This document shows positions 1-8,923 of a stretch of 47,699 nucleotides of DNA, one piece after another. Below the pieces are notes generated by a model. It worked only from the letters and a program-made list of their open reading frames with translations, was not told where the DNA came from and made no database searches. Position 1 is the stretch's first letter, and every line of letters starts with the position of its first letter. This DNA comes from a virus. The stretch is from the IMG/VR virus record IMGVR_UViG_3300022226_000008, positions 1 to 47,699 of that record. The stretch is one strand, 5' to 3'. The translations under genes were made by a program, and so were the position numbers.

Positions 1-22
1 AAAAAGAAAGAGGGTAAAGGAA

Positions 23-229
23 ATGATGGTACTGTTTGCACTACTGATTACACTATTCGGGCTAGGACCTTGTGAGTATGAAGATAGCCTTAATTGCTAC
101 TGGGTAGGTTCTACTAGGGGTAACGGTATTGGTGATACTTATCTAGTACTGGATTTTGATCATGATGGGGAAGCGGATTTTACGGTCGAAATTTCTCAGA
201 AATATGTTGACAAGATTCTCTATCCATGA
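23..229 (+). CDS. small exported or membrane-anchored phage protein
   Basis: The 68-residue product starts with a hydrophobic stretch (residues 2-14) that could be a signal peptide or membrane anchor. A short Cys-containing segment follows (PCEYEDSLNCYW) and then an acidic DFDHDGEAD stretch resembling a DxDxDG calcium loop. Small proteins with a hydrophobic start followed by a C...NCYW segment occur in actinophages, but no function is known to me. The start has the leader GAAAGAGGGTAAAGG just upstream. A strong promoter lies in the overlap copy at 47532-47560, so this is the first gene of the rightward early transcript. Confidence 0.7.
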   Translation: MMVLFALLITLFGLGPCEYEDSLNCYWVGSTRGNGIGDTYLVLDFDHDGEADFTVEISQKYVDKILYP

Positions 230-267
230 GAGGATACAAGTAGGTCAAAACGAAAGAGGGTAAAGAA

Positions 268-450
268 ATGAGCTACACAGAACGAATCGAAGCTATCGAA
301 AAAATGATTGATATGACAATCAATAATTCCGATGTTAGTTTTGATGTGTTGATTGCTCTGCAAAAAGATCGGGATTATCTAGTCCGCTTGCAAGCTAAGA
401 GCAAAATTATGAATGAAAAATATGGTTTTGCTTTTGAAGATTTGATGTAA
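268..450 (+). CDS. small early protein of unknown function
   Basis: This 60-aa protein is highly charged and mostly helical in composition (TERIEAIEKMIDMTINN, then KDRDYLVRLQAKSKIMNEK). It is preceded by the same GAAAGAGGGTAAAG leader as the gene before it, which supports the start and suggests common control. It ends just before a hairpin, so the two genes form a short rightward early unit. No family recognised. Confidence 0.65.
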   Translation: MSYTERIEAIEKMIDMTINNSDVSFDVLIALQKDRDYLVRLQAKSKIMNEKYGFAFEDLM

Positions 451-467
451 AAATTTCGCATCGATCG

Positions 468-490
468 GTGGGGGAGATAGGCTCCCCCAC
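468..490 (+). terminator. GC-rich hairpin after the rightward early genes
   Basis: A perfect 9-bp stem (GTGGGGGAG / CTCCCCCAC) with loop ATAGG begins 18 bases after the stop at 450. No T-run follows immediately, so it may be an RNA-protecting hairpin or a non-canonical terminator. A canonical terminator follows at 564-600. Confidence 0.6.
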
Positions 491-542
491 TAATAACTAT
501 ATTAAAAATTTATGACAGACAAAAACACTCCACGGTAGACCC

Positions 543-613
543 CAAATTCTTTTTTAATAAAATAAAGCTCTGTATACACAGAGCTTTACAAATTCTTTTT
601 TAATAAAATAAAG
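543..613 (+). repeat. 25-bp direct repeat pair flanking a terminator
   Basis: The 25-bp AT-rich sequence at 543-567 (starts CAAATTC, ends AATAAAG) recurs exactly at 589-613. The terminator stem at 564-587 lies across and between the copies. This could be a duplicated terminator tail or a recombination footprint. Confidence 0.75.
564..600 (+). terminator. intrinsic terminator
   Basis: A perfect 10-bp stem (AAAGCTCTGT / ACAGAGCTTT, loop ATAC) at 564-587 is followed by ACAAATTC and a T-rich run at 596-601. It would end rightward transcription from the early genes at 23-450 before the late operon. Confidence 0.75.
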
Positions 614-666
614 TTGCTTCTATACCGACCTCGAGAATTCCTGCAAAAATTCATTGACTTTTCGAC

Positions 667-691
667 AAATCCCTTGTAATAGGGATTTTTT
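667..691 (+). terminator. terminator-like hairpin upstream of the terminase genes
   Basis: An 8-bp stem AAATCCCT / AGGGATTT with loop TGTAAT is followed by more T residues (684-691). It lies only about 20 bases before the first late gene, so it could be a final barrier to early transcription or an antitermination-controlled site. The same bases overlap a promoter-like TTGACT (654-659) with TAATAG (677-682, spacer 17), so a late promoter here cannot be excluded. The region 451-708 otherwise shows no gene. Confidence 0.5.
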
Positions 692-708
692 CATGCTATG
701 TATAAGGT

Positions 709-996
709 ATGGCAATCGACGACTCCTCTCTAGCGGCAGATGTAGAAGCACTTATGCAAGAGTCTTCTACTCTGGATGATAATAATCTTTTAAAAACCTC
801 TGAGCGTAAGCTTAATGAAGGTTTACCTGCTGCTGTTTTAAGTTTGCTTCGACTTTCAACAAATGCCACTAATGAAAATGTTCGTTTAGCTGCTGCTAAA
901 TATATTGTAGATTCTACACTATTCAGTAGCACTAAAGATGTTGAACTTCCTATAGATGAATTTATTGGTGAGCTAGAGAAAATGCTAGCAGGGTGA
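709..996 (+). CDS. probable terminase small subunit
   Basis: A 95-aa, mostly helical acidic protein sits immediately upstream of the large terminase and overlaps its GTG start by 4 bases (GTGA). Position and size fit a small terminase or terminase-associated protein, and the middle (LPAAVLSLLRLSTNATNENVRLAAAKYIVD) resembles a helical repeat. I see no clear helix-turn-helix. The start at 709 has only a weak, very close AAGG. An in-frame ATG at 753 is an alternative. Confidence 0.55.
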   Translation: MAIDDSSLAADVEALMQESSTLDDNNLLKTSERKLNEGLPAAVLSLLRLSTNATNENVRLAAAKYIVDSTLFSSTKDVELPIDEFIGELEKMLAG

Positions 997-2501
997 TTGA
1001 GAATAAGGGGAAAAAGGCTTATTTTGAAGCTATAGGTTATGAGCCTCATAAACGTCAATTGCTTTATCATAATGATAAGCATAGATTTAAAGCCATTTCC
1101 TGCGGGAGAAGGTTCGGTAAAACCACTATGGTTGCTAGAGATGCCGAACCTTCTCTCTTTTTGCCGAATAAACGCATTTGGATAGTCGGACCTACTTATG
1201 AATTAGGGGAAAAGGAATTCCGTGTTATCTGGAATGATTTAATAATTGGCAAGAAACTAGGCAAAGATAAGCGAATAAAGAAAAGGTATAATAAACAAGG
1301 TGGCGATATGTCGCTTGAATTTCCTTGGGGAACTGTATTAGAAGTAAAATCGGCAGACCACCAAGATAGCCTAGTAGGTGATAATTTAAATCATGTTATT
1401 ATGGCGGAAGCAGCTAAGCATAGACCAGAAACTTTTGAGAAATATATTCGGCCTGCTTTAGCTGACCATAGAGGTACTGCTGATTTTGCTACTACTCCTG
1501 AGGGACAGAATTGGTTTTATGATTTATGGAAATTAGGGCAGAATCCTAATGAAGATGATTATATAAGTTATAGGTTCCCTAGTTGGGAGAATCCTTACCT
1601 TTATCCAGAAGGACGAGAAGATCCTGAAATTCTGGATATGGAAAGGAATATGACACCTGAGTTTTTTGAACAAGAAATTGCAGCAGACTTTACTGCTTTT
1701 GTTGGTAAAATTTATGGAGAATTTCAAGAAGATGTACACGTTAGGGATCTTAAGGCTTTAAATGCGTCTTTCAATAGTTTTGGTTATAACCCTAGGTGGC
1801 CTAATTATGTGGCTTTCGATTTTGGCTTTGTTAATCCCTTAGCAGCTATAGAATTTCAGGTTTCTCCAAGTGAAGATATTTACATTTGGAGAGAGCACTA
1901 TAAAAGCTACTTGACTTTAGAAGAACATATTAATATTCTTAAAGCTCGAGCACAACCTGATGACTATTCAATAAAATTAGCTTTTGGAGATGCAGCTGAT
2001 CCAGAAGCAGTAAGAACAATTAACCAAAAATATACAGGTTGTATGGCTGATCCTGATAGTAAAACAAACTGGCGAGAAGGAATTGATATTGTTAAGAAAT
2101 TCCTCAAATTGTACCCTGTGGGTGAGGATGAATATGGAACGCCGATTGAAGAACCTAAATTATTTATTGATCACAGCTGCACAAATGTTATCAGAGAGTT
2201 TAATAATTATACAGTCGCACCTACTAGAAGCAAGATTACGGGACCACCGGAAAAAGCTAAAAAGATAGATGACCATGCTTTAGATGCATTACGTTATGCA
2301 TTTGTTCATTTATTTATTCTTGGTGCTAGTAGACCTTTAAGTGATGCAATGCCTGAACTTAAAGGTAATTATGATTTTGAAAATGAATACACTTTATTAA
2401 ATTCTGGGGCTAGAAATGATTCTATTGGTCTTTTAAATAGTGAACGTATTACATTAAATGTTACTGAGTCAGGCTTATTAACTATGAGCCAGGAGTTTTA
2501 A
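993..2501 (+). CDS. terL: terminase large subunit (ATPase/nuclease)
   Basis: This 502-aa protein is the packaging motor. The ATPase N-half has a Walker A CGRRFGKTTM (about residues 37-46) and a Walker B with catalytic glutamate near VIMAEAA (about 133-139). The C-half has RNase H-fold nuclease residues: FDFGFVNP (about 274), FGDAADPEA and KIDDHALDALRY near 425. Length is normal for TerL. The start is a GTG overlapping the small subunit stop. It opens the head module and precedes the portal by 3 bases. Confidence 0.95.
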   Translation: MIENKGKKAYFEAIGYEPHKRQLLYHNDKHRFKAISCGRRFGKTTMVARDAEPSLFLPNKRIWIVGPTYELGEKEFRVIWNDLIIGKKLGKDKRIKKRYNKQGGDMSLEFPWGTVLEVKSADHQDSLVGDNLNHVIMAEAAKHRPETFEKYIRPALADHRGTADFATTPEGQNWFYDLWKLGQNPNEDDYISYRFPSWENPYLYPEGREDPEILDMERNMTPEFFEQEIAADFTAFVGKIYGEFQEDVHVRDLKALNASFNSFGYNPRWPNYVAFDFGFVNPLAAIEFQVSPSEDIYIWREHYKSYLTLEEHINILKARAQPDDYSIKLAFGDAADPEAVRTINQKYTGCMADPDSKTNWREGIDIVKKFLKLYPVGEDEYGTPIEEPKLFIDHSCTNVIREFNNYTVAPTRSKITGPPEKAKKIDDHALDALRYAFVHLFILGASRPLSDAMPELKGNYDFENEYTLLNSGARNDSIGLLNSERITLNVTESGLLTMSQEF

Positions 2502-2504
2502 TTA

Positions 2505-3947
2505 ATGGATTTAAATAAACAATTAAATGCTGCTGGTTTAGAATTAATAGATCAGTTAGATAATGGAGCACTTTTAGTTACTAACCTTGCAGAAGGTGAA
2601 ACTAAAATAGAAAATAAGCAAGAACCTATTTCAGACCAAGAAAAAGCTTTACTGCTTAGTCCTGAAATTGGTACTACTAAAAGTCTTTTTAGTGCAGAAA
2701 TTCTTGAAGAACAAAATGCTGCATTAAGGGGTTTAAATGGTTTAAGAACTTATAAGAAGATGCGCACGGATTCAGCAGTCCGTAGCTCTCTTTCAACACT
2801 TAAAACACCTATTATTGGTGCAACATGGTTTTTTGAAGCTGCTAGTGATGATCCAGAAGATCAATTAGCAGCTGATTTTTTGCAGAAAAACTTTGATTTA
2901 TGGATGACTTATAGTTGGCATGAAGTGCTTTTAGATGCACTTTTAAGTCTTGATTATGGTTTTTATGCATTTGAAAAGGTTTTTGATTATAAAACTTGGA
3001 ATGGTAGAGAATATATTTACCTTAAGAAATTAGGTAGTAGGCACCCTTTAACTATTCCAGAAGAAGAAGGTTTTAAGTACGATAAAAATGGTGGTCCTGT
3101 AAGTGTAAGTTTCTTTACCGGAGAAACTGATCAAGATATAACAGAAGTTCCTATAGAAAAACTTTTAATTGTTACTTATGATAAAGAGGCTGGGGATTTA
3201 AGAGGTAATTCAATATTACGTAGTGCTTATAAGCATTGGTATTTTGCTGAAGCTGCTTATAAAATAGATGGTATACAGAAAGAACGGCATTCTATAGGTG
3301 TACCTATTATTAAATTACCTCTTAATTTTACGCCTAAAGATGTTGCGGAAGCACAAGCTATTGGTAGAAATCTTAGAGCTAATCAACTTGCACATATAGT
3401 TTTACCTCCTGGTTGGGAATTAGAATTTGCTAAAATGGAAGGTAATCCAGTAAGTGCTTTAGCTACTGCTGAATATCATTCACAAATGATATTTACAAAT
3501 ATTATTGCACAAGCAATGTGGACTAGTAGACAGCAAGATGCTGATACTATGATGAATTTCTTCTTACGTTTCACTCGTAAAGTTGCTGGTGATATGTTAG
3601 AAGCAATTAACAGATACCTTATACCACAGCTTATAGATCTTAACTTTGAAGTTTCAGAATATCCTAAAATGCGTGTACGTAGATTAGGTGATACTCAAGA
3701 AGCTAGAGAACTTTCATTTACATTAAGAAATATGGTAGGTTCTAAAGTAATTGTGCCTGATGATGAATTAGAGAGTTGGGCTCGAGAAATTATAGATGCT
3801 CCTAAAAAAGATGAAGAAACTTCTAGATCTATAGATGAAGCAGGAGAAGAACCTCAAGAACCTAATATAGGATTACCTAGACAATCTAATGCAGGTAATC
3901 AAAGAATAGAACCTAGTAAACCTAATGCACAACAAGCAGGTGCATAA
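2505..3947 (+). CDS. portal protein, Mu gp29-like (DUF935)
   Basis: The 480-aa product follows TerL directly, as portals do. The pattern of an LRxYKKMRTDSAVRSSL segment, then DGFYAFEKVF-like and KHWYFAEAAYKIDG segments, and a GWELEFAKMEG stretch matches the DUF935 family of Mu-like portals. It would form the dodecameric ring for DNA entry and exit. The last 50 residues are low-complexity (E, P, N, Q rich) and probably disordered. It shares its final A with the next ATG (TAATG). Confidence 0.88.
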   Translation: MDLNKQLNAAGLELIDQLDNGALLVTNLAEGETKIENKQEPISDQEKALLLSPEIGTTKSLFSAEILEEQNAALRGLNGLRTYKKMRTDSAVRSSLSTLKTPIIGATWFFEAASDDPEDQLAADFLQKNFDLWMTYSWHEVLLDALLSLDYGFYAFEKVFDYKTWNGREYIYLKKLGSRHPLTIPEEEGFKYDKNGGPVSVSFFTGETDQDITEVPIEKLLIVTYDKEAGDLRGNSILRSAYKHWYFAEAAYKIDGIQKERHSIGVPIIKLPLNFTPKDVAEAQAIGRNLRANQLAHIVLPPGWELEFAKMEGNPVSALATAEYHSQMIFTNIIAQAMWTSRQQDADTMMNFFLRFTRKVAGDMLEAINRYLIPQLIDLNFEVSEYPKMRVRRLGDTQEARELSFTLRNMVGSKVIVPDDELESWAREIIDAPKKDEETSRSIDEAGEEPQEPNIGLPRQSNAGNQRIEPSKPNAQQAGA

Positions 3948-4288
3948 TGGAACTATTTATTGATAATATAGATTTAACAGGAATTAAATTACCTAATAGT
4001 ATTAGAGTAGGTGCAGATTATGATGTAGATATTCTTTATACTTTAAATGGAACACCAGTTAATATAACCGGATTAACTTTAGACATTAAAGTAATAGATA
4101 ACGATTTAACAGTAATTAAAACAATTAATTTTACTATAACTGATGCGCCTAATGGCTTAGGTAATTTATCTGCTGATTTTACTGGTGCACCTGTGGGTCT
4201 TTATAAATGGCAAGGCCGCCAAATTTTTAATGGTATAGACAAGGATCTATTCTATGGTCCCTTTGAAATAGAGGAAAATTTATTATGA
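3947..4288 (+). CDS. Ig-like/BppU-N-type structural protein
   Basis: A 113-aa beta-rich protein. The pattern LPNSIRVGADYDVDILYT ... GLTLDIKVID ... APVGLYKWQGRQI ... YGPFEIEE looks like the N-terminal domain found in BppU-type baseplate or virion decoration proteins. Its position between portal and protease suggests a head-associated accessory protein. The family match is by pattern only. It overlaps the next gene by 4 bases (ATGA). Confidence 0.55.
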   Translation: MELFIDNIDLTGIKLPNSIRVGADYDVDILYTLNGTPVNITGLTLDIKVIDNDLTVIKTINFTITDAPNGLGNLSADFTGAPVGLYKWQGRQIFNGIDKDLFYGPFEIEENLL

Positions 4289-5043
4289 CAGCAATGAGTA
4301 ATTATTTAGAAAATGCTCTTTTAGATCATGTTCTTAAAAATACAGCATATACTTCTCCTACTACTGTTTATGGAAAATTACATATTGGAGATCCTGGAGA
4401 AGATTGTACTTTAAATCCTAGTACTGAAACTACTAGAGTAGCTTTAACCTTTTCACCTGCTGCTTCTAGAGTTATTACTACTAGTGCTCAAGCTGATTGG
4501 TTAAGTATTGGAGTTTCAGCACAAGAAACTATTACTTTTATAAGTATTTGGGATAATTTAACTGCTGGTAATCCCTTAGCTTATGGTTCTGCCGGTTCTA
4601 CTGTTGTAGATCCTGGAGATGATTTCTTTTTCGCTGCTGGTGATATTGATATTAGTGCAGATACTTCGATCTTTACTACATTCTTAGCTAATGCCTTGTT
4701 AGATCATGTGTTTAGAAATACTGCTTATACTCAGCCTGCTGGTTTATTTGTTAAACCTCATATAGGTGCTCCTGGATTTGATGCTACTGGTAATCCTGCT
4801 GCTGAAACTACTAGAGCTAATGCAGGTACATTTAGTGCTGCTGTAGCTGGAAGTAGTGATAATGATGCAGCTATTTCTTGGACAGCTGTTGCAGCTTCTG
4901 AAACTTGGACAGATGTTTCTATTTGGGATGCTTCTACTTTAGGTAACGCTCTTTTGATCCCTGATGTTAACCCTGATAAAGCTGTTAATGCAGGAAATAA
5001 TGTTGAGTATGCTGCTGGTGCTTTAATTCTTAATTTTGCTTAA
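4285..5043 (+). CDS. virion protein with two tandem copies of one domain
   Basis: This 252-aa protein contains an internal duplication. Copy one starts YLENALLDHVLKNTAYTSP (residue about 6) and copy two starts LANALLDHVFRNTAYTQP (about 136); each is roughly 120 residues and ends in a WLSIGVSAQETITFISIWD / WTAVAASETWTDVSIWD segment. Such domains occur singly in phage tail-fibre or decoration proteins (HIGDPG / HIGAPG motif). Likely a capsid surface protein. Overlaps the upstream gene by 4 bases. Confidence 0.6.
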   Translation: MTAMSNYLENALLDHVLKNTAYTSPTTVYGKLHIGDPGEDCTLNPSTETTRVALTFSPAASRVITTSAQADWLSIGVSAQETITFISIWDNLTAGNPLAYGSAGSTVVDPGDDFFFAAGDIDISADTSIFTTFLANALLDHVFRNTAYTQPAGLFVKPHIGAPGFDATGNPAAETTRANAGTFSAAVAGSSDNDAAISWTAVAASETWTDVSIWDASTLGNALLIPDVNPDKAVNAGNNVEYAAGALILNFA

Positions 5044-5046
5044 TAT

Positions 5047-7437
5047 ATGGCTATTCCTGTAATAGAATCATTTAATACAGCAGTAACTAGTGGGGCCACT
5101 ACTACTGTTACTGTTAATAAGCCTTCTGGTGTTGTTTCTGGTGATCTTTTAATTCTGTTAGCAGGAGTTGAAGATAGCCAGGGTACTACAGCATTTCAAG
5201 CTATTACAGGATGGACAAAAGCTTACGAACAAGGCACCACCGTTCCTGACACTCGTATCGCTATGTATTGGCGTGTTGCTACTGGTTCAGAAGGTGCTAG
5301 TGAAACTATAAATTGGGTAGTTTCTAATAATGGTGGTGCCTGGTATTTAAGAATTTCAGGAGCAGCTGATCCTTCTCCAATACATTTAGTAGGTACTGCT
5401 AATGAAGATAATCATGATCCAACTAATACTTCTTTATCATTAACAACTACTGCTGATAACTGTTTAATTTTCGCCCATATGTCTTATGATGGTGGTGACG
5501 GTTATCCATTTGCTGTTAGTGGTACAGGTTGGCCTTCAACAATTCCAGCTAATCAAGAATTACGAAATGATCCTGGAACAGGTGCATGGTCTGGTGCATG
5601 GATTAGTAGAAGTCTTGCATCACAAGGTGCTTCTAATAATTTAGTTTGGACTCATTCTACAACTGATGGTGCTGTTTCCATTCAGTTTGCTGTAGTTGAA
5701 GGTGCTGGAGGTACTGTAAATTTAACTACCAATAGCACTGGAAATATTACATTAACTGCTACAGGTTCAGTTACTAGGAAACTTAGTACCACAGATACAG
5801 CTAATATAACAGTAAGTGCTGTTGGAAATGCTACTCAATCAATAAATACTAATAGCACAGGTAACTTTACATTAACTGCTACCTCAGTAGTAATTAAATA
5901 TTTAGATACTAATAGTACTGGTAACATTACATTAAGTAGTACTGGTTCTGTATTAAGAAAACTTAACACTTCTGATACAGCTAATTTAACATTAACTGCT
6001 GTAGGGAGTGTATTAAGAGAGCTTAATACAAATTCAACAGGTAATTTAAGTTTAACTGCTACAGGTAGTGTTTTAAGAAAACTTAGTACTACAGATACTG
6101 CCAATTTTAGTTTAACTGCTGTTGGACAAAAAGTTGGTATAATTAATTTAGATACTAATAGTACAGGTAATTTAACATTAACCTCTACTGGTTCAGTATT
6201 AAGAAAGTTAAATACTACAGATACTGGTAATTTTACACTTTCTGCTATATCTGATATTATTAGAAAACTTGATACTAATAGTATAGGTAATATTACTCTT
6301 ACTGCTATAGGAGATTTATTAAGAAAACTTAATACTAATAGTACAGGTAATCTTACTTTAACAGGTATTTCAGCGGCACTTGCAAGACTTAATACAACTG
6401 ATACTGGTAACTTTACATTAACTGCTATAGGTAGTAAATCAGGGAATGTTACACTTGATACTAATTCAACTGGTAACTTAACATTAAATGCTACCGGCTC
6501 TGTAATTAGACAACTTAATACAAATTCAACAGGTAATATTACTTTAACTTCTACCAGTTCAGTTATTAGAAAACTTAATACTACTGATACTGGTAACATT
6601 TCTTTAAGTGCTACAGGTAGTGTTACTCAAACTCTTAATACTAATTCAACAGGTGATTTTACACTTACAGGTGTTAGTAATAAAACACTTAAATTAGATA
6701 CTAATAGTATAGGTAACATTACTCTTACAGCTATTGGAAGTTCTTTAACTAGATTAAATACATCTGATACTGGAAACTTTAATCTTACAGCTATTGGAAC
6801 TAAGTCTGGTAATGTACCTTTAAATACTAATTCTACTGGTAACATTACTTTAACAGCAACTGGTTTTGTTATTAGAAAGTTAAATACTACTGATAGCGGT
6901 AACTTTGTAGTAACAGCAGTAGGAAATGCTTTAAGAAAACTTAATACTAATTCTACTAGTAATTTTAATTTAATTTCAACAGGTAATGCTACTCAAACTA
7001 TTACAACAAGTTCAACCGGTGATTTTACATTAAGTTCTACTGGTTCAGTAATTAAGAAACTTGATACTAATAGTACTGGTAACTTTACAGTTTCTGCTAC
7101 AGCTACTGGAGTACATAAACTTACTACATCAGATACCGGTAATTTTAATTTAACAGTTACTAGTAGTGTTCAGGGTTATATTACTACTTCTGATACAGGT
7201 AATATAACTCTTACAGCTACTGCTAGGAATGCTACTACAGAAAGTATATTTTTAAGTTCTAAAATAAAGTTTATTAGAGTTACAAATCCTGATAAACCTT
7301 ATATAGATTATCCTAATGAAGAAATATTTACTTTAATATCAGATCCCTATAATTCTGTTAGAGTAAATCATTCTAAACCAAGGATTGTTGTAGATATGGC
7401 TAAGCCTCTTATAGAAGTAGGTTTAATAAATGACTGA
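5047..7437 (+). CDS. large repeat-rich virion adhesin/fibre-like protein
   Basis: The 796-aa protein has an N-terminal beta-sandwich-like domain of about 220 residues (ASGDLLILLAGV-type pattern, MYWRVATGSEG), then about 25 repeats of 20 residues, then a 60-aa C-terminal domain. The N-terminal domain resembles the second half of the protein at 19802-20899, so the two share a domain family. The repeat array suggests a beta-solenoid or extended stalk. Its place between portal and protease is unusual for a fibre and suggests a head fibre. It overlaps the next gene by 8 bases. Confidence 0.6.
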   Translation: MAIPVIESFNTAVTSGATTTVTVNKPSGVVSGDLLILLAGVEDSQGTTAFQAITGWTKAYEQGTTVPDTRIAMYWRVATGSEGASETINWVVSNNGGAWYLRISGAADPSPIHLVGTANEDNHDPTNTSLSLTTTADNCLIFAHMSYDGGDGYPFAVSGTGWPSTIPANQELRNDPGTGAWSGAWISRSLASQGASNNLVWTHSTTDGAVSIQFAVVEGAGGTVNLTTNSTGNITLTATGSVTRKLSTTDTANITVSAVGNATQSINTNSTGNFTLTATSVVIKYLDTNSTGNITLSSTGSVLRKLNTSDTANLTLTAVGSVLRELNTNSTGNLSLTATGSVLRKLSTTDTANFSLTAVGQKVGIINLDTNSTGNLTLTSTGSVLRKLNTTDTGNFTLSAISDIIRKLDTNSIGNITLTAIGDLLRKLNTNSTGNLTLTGISAALARLNTTDTGNFTLTAIGSKSGNVTLDTNSTGNLTLNATGSVIRQLNTNSTGNITLTSTSSVIRKLNTTDTGNISLSATGSVTQTLNTNSTGDFTLTGVSNKTLKLDTNSIGNITLTAIGSSLTRLNTSDTGNFNLTAIGTKSGNVPLNTNSTGNITLTATGFVIRKLNTTDSGNFVVTAVGNALRKLNTNSTSNFNLISTGNATQTITTSSTGDFTLSSTGSVIKKLDTNSTGNFTVSATATGVHKLTTSDTGNFNLTVTSSVQGYITTSDTGNITLTATARNATTESIFLSSKIKFIRVTNPDKPYIDYPNEEIFTLISDPYNSVRVNHSKPRIVVDMAKPLIEVGLIND
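5722..7248 (+). repeat. about 25 tandem 60-bp coding repeats
   Basis: The translated unit is close to LNTNSTGNLTLTATGSVLRK. Units alternate between an NSTGN type and a TDTGN type, giving a 40-residue super-period in much of the array; a few units carry 2-aa insertions (SKSGNVT, QKVGIIN). Synonymous divergence between units indicates an old array under protein-level constraint. Confidence 0.85.
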
Positions 7438-8533
7438 TATTATAACATATTTAATAGATATTCAGGATACTAACAGAGTTTTTTATTCCGAAGATAATAA
7501 AAGAATTGCTTGGATACAGGCTTTTAAGTTTGGAAAATTCAAGCATCCTGTAGGTGAAATTGTCTTTGATGAAACTAATTTAAATTCTCTTGTTGATAGT
7601 GTTAATTCTGGTGAAAGAGGTATAGAATTAGCTACAGATTATGAACATAGAGAATATGATATAGCTTCTGGATGGATTAAAAAGGCTAAATTAGTTCAAG
7701 ATAATCCTAATCCTGATAGAAATGGTGTGTATTTTTTAGTTGAATGGACTAAAAATGCAGCTAAAAAGATCAAAGAAAAGGAATATAAGTACTTTTCTCC
7801 ATCATTTAACTTTACTAATTATAAGGTTTTAGGAGGTGGTTTAACAAATAGACCATTTTTAAAAGGCATGGCGCCAATTAATTTAAGTGAATTTGATGTT
7901 CAACAAGAAAGTGATTTAATGAATAGAGCACAGTTATTAGCATTAGCTAAGAAACTTGGTTTAGAATATCAGGAAGATATTTCTGACGAGGATCTTGCTA
8001 AATTAGTAGATGATTATGAGCCTCCTACTCTTGAGGAAAATGAAGAAGAGGAATCAGAAGAGGAAGAAGTTAAGCCTGAATTAGTTGGTGCACTTTCTGA
8101 AAAGGAAATTGCTGCTAAATTAAATGAACAGGAAGAACAGATTGCTCGTTTAACTTTAGCCAACAGATTAGCTCAGACTGATGTTAGACTTTCTGAGTAT
8201 AAGGGTAAGCTTACTCCTAAGCTTATTCAGAAACTTAGAAAAGCTGTTATTAGGCTTTCTGAGGAAAATTCAAAGCTTGTTTTTGAATTTGCTGATTCTC
8301 TTTTAGAAGATAAGCATAATCTTGCAGTTCTTCTTTCTGAGGAACAGGGAAATTCTACTGATCCTGAAATTGATCTTGTCGATGTCGAAACTAAGATTGA
8401 TAAAGCAGTTGCAAAGTATACTGAAAGAGAAACTAATCCTCTTTCTTATGGTGATGCATTGCTTAAGGTTCAGGAAGAAGATCCTGAGTTGTTTCAGAGC
8501 TTTAGAAATATCGTTTATGGAGGTGCCCAGTAA
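7430..8533 (+). CDS. prohead protease/scaffold, Mu gpI-like
   Basis: The 367-aa protein has an N-terminal half like the Mu protease I family: GIELATDYEHREYD near residue 65 and YKYFSPSFNF near 123, with the serine of SPSF a candidate nucleophile. Residues 180-225 are strongly acidic and the C-terminal half is charged and helical (coiled-coil-like), fitting a fused scaffold domain as in Mu I/Z. Its position before decoration and capsid genes agrees. It probably cleaves scaffold and capsid during prohead maturation. Confidence 0.8.
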   Translation: MTDIITYLIDIQDTNRVFYSEDNKRIAWIQAFKFGKFKHPVGEIVFDETNLNSLVDSVNSGERGIELATDYEHREYDIASGWIKKAKLVQDNPNPDRNGVYFLVEWTKNAAKKIKEKEYKYFSPSFNFTNYKVLGGGLTNRPFLKGMAPINLSEFDVQQESDLMNRAQLLALAKKLGLEYQEDISDEDLAKLVDDYEPPTLEENEEEESEEEEVKPELVGALSEKEIAAKLNEQEEQIARLTLANRLAQTDVRLSEYKGKLTPKLIQKLRKAVIRLSEENSKLVFEFADSLLEDKHNLAVLLSEEQGNSTDPEIDLVDVETKIDKAVAKYTERETNPLSYGDALLKVQEEDPELFQSFRNIVYGGAQ

Positions 8534-8907
8534 TGGCTGGATCTAATTATATTTTAGAAAAATCATACAAGACTGATACCGCTATTAGTCAGTTCCATGC
8601 AGTTAAAGTTACTGGTACCGAATTAGTTGCTCAGTGCACTGTTTTAAGCGAAGAAGTTTTTGGTATCGCTCAAAATGATGTAACTCTTACAGAAGCTGGT
8701 GAGGGTAAATATTGTGCAGTTGCTTTAATGGGTGCTGTTAGAGTTATTGCTGGTGGTGCTGTTACTACTGGTGATAGAGTTTATGTTAATGCTTCTGGTA
8801 GAATTATTACTGGTGCAGGCATTTCTAATTTCATTGGTATTGCCTTAAATGATGCAGCAGCCGATGGTGACCATTTTGATATATTAATTACTAGAGATGC
8901 ATCATAA
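8533..8907 (+). CDS. capsid decoration protein, DUF2190-like
   Basis: A 124-aa beta-rich small protein between protease and major capsid. The pattern VLSEEVFGIAQNDV ... KYCAVALMGAVRVIAGG ... TTGDRVYVNASGRI matches DUF2190 (recombinase-related/decoration) proteins that stabilise capsids. Starts at TAATG overlapping the protease stop. Confidence 0.75.
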   Translation: MAGSNYILEKSYKTDTAISQFHAVKVTGTELVAQCTVLSEEVFGIAQNDVTLTEAGEGKYCAVALMGAVRVIAGGAVTTGDRVYVNASGRIITGAGISNFIGIALNDAAADGDHFDILITRDAS

Positions 8908-8923
8908 GGGAGATTGACTTTAA

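Noticed and set aside
654-682. Late promoter TTGACT-N17-TAATAG
   Set aside because: The -10 match is poor and the site overlaps a terminator-like hairpin; kept only as a remark.
696-1082. Antisense frame across the small terminase gene
   Set aside because: It overlaps two well-supported + strand genes, has no ribosome-binding site and is low-complexity Ser-rich.
5835-6845. Long antisense frames opposite the repeat-rich gene
   Set aside because: They are by-products of the 60-bp coding repeats on the + strand; their product is a Val/Leu/Pro-rich repeat without a start signal or neighbours on that strand.
5722-7248. CRISPR-like repeat array
   Set aside because: The repeats are in-frame codons with no unique spacers and obvious synonymous drift, so this is a protein repeat.
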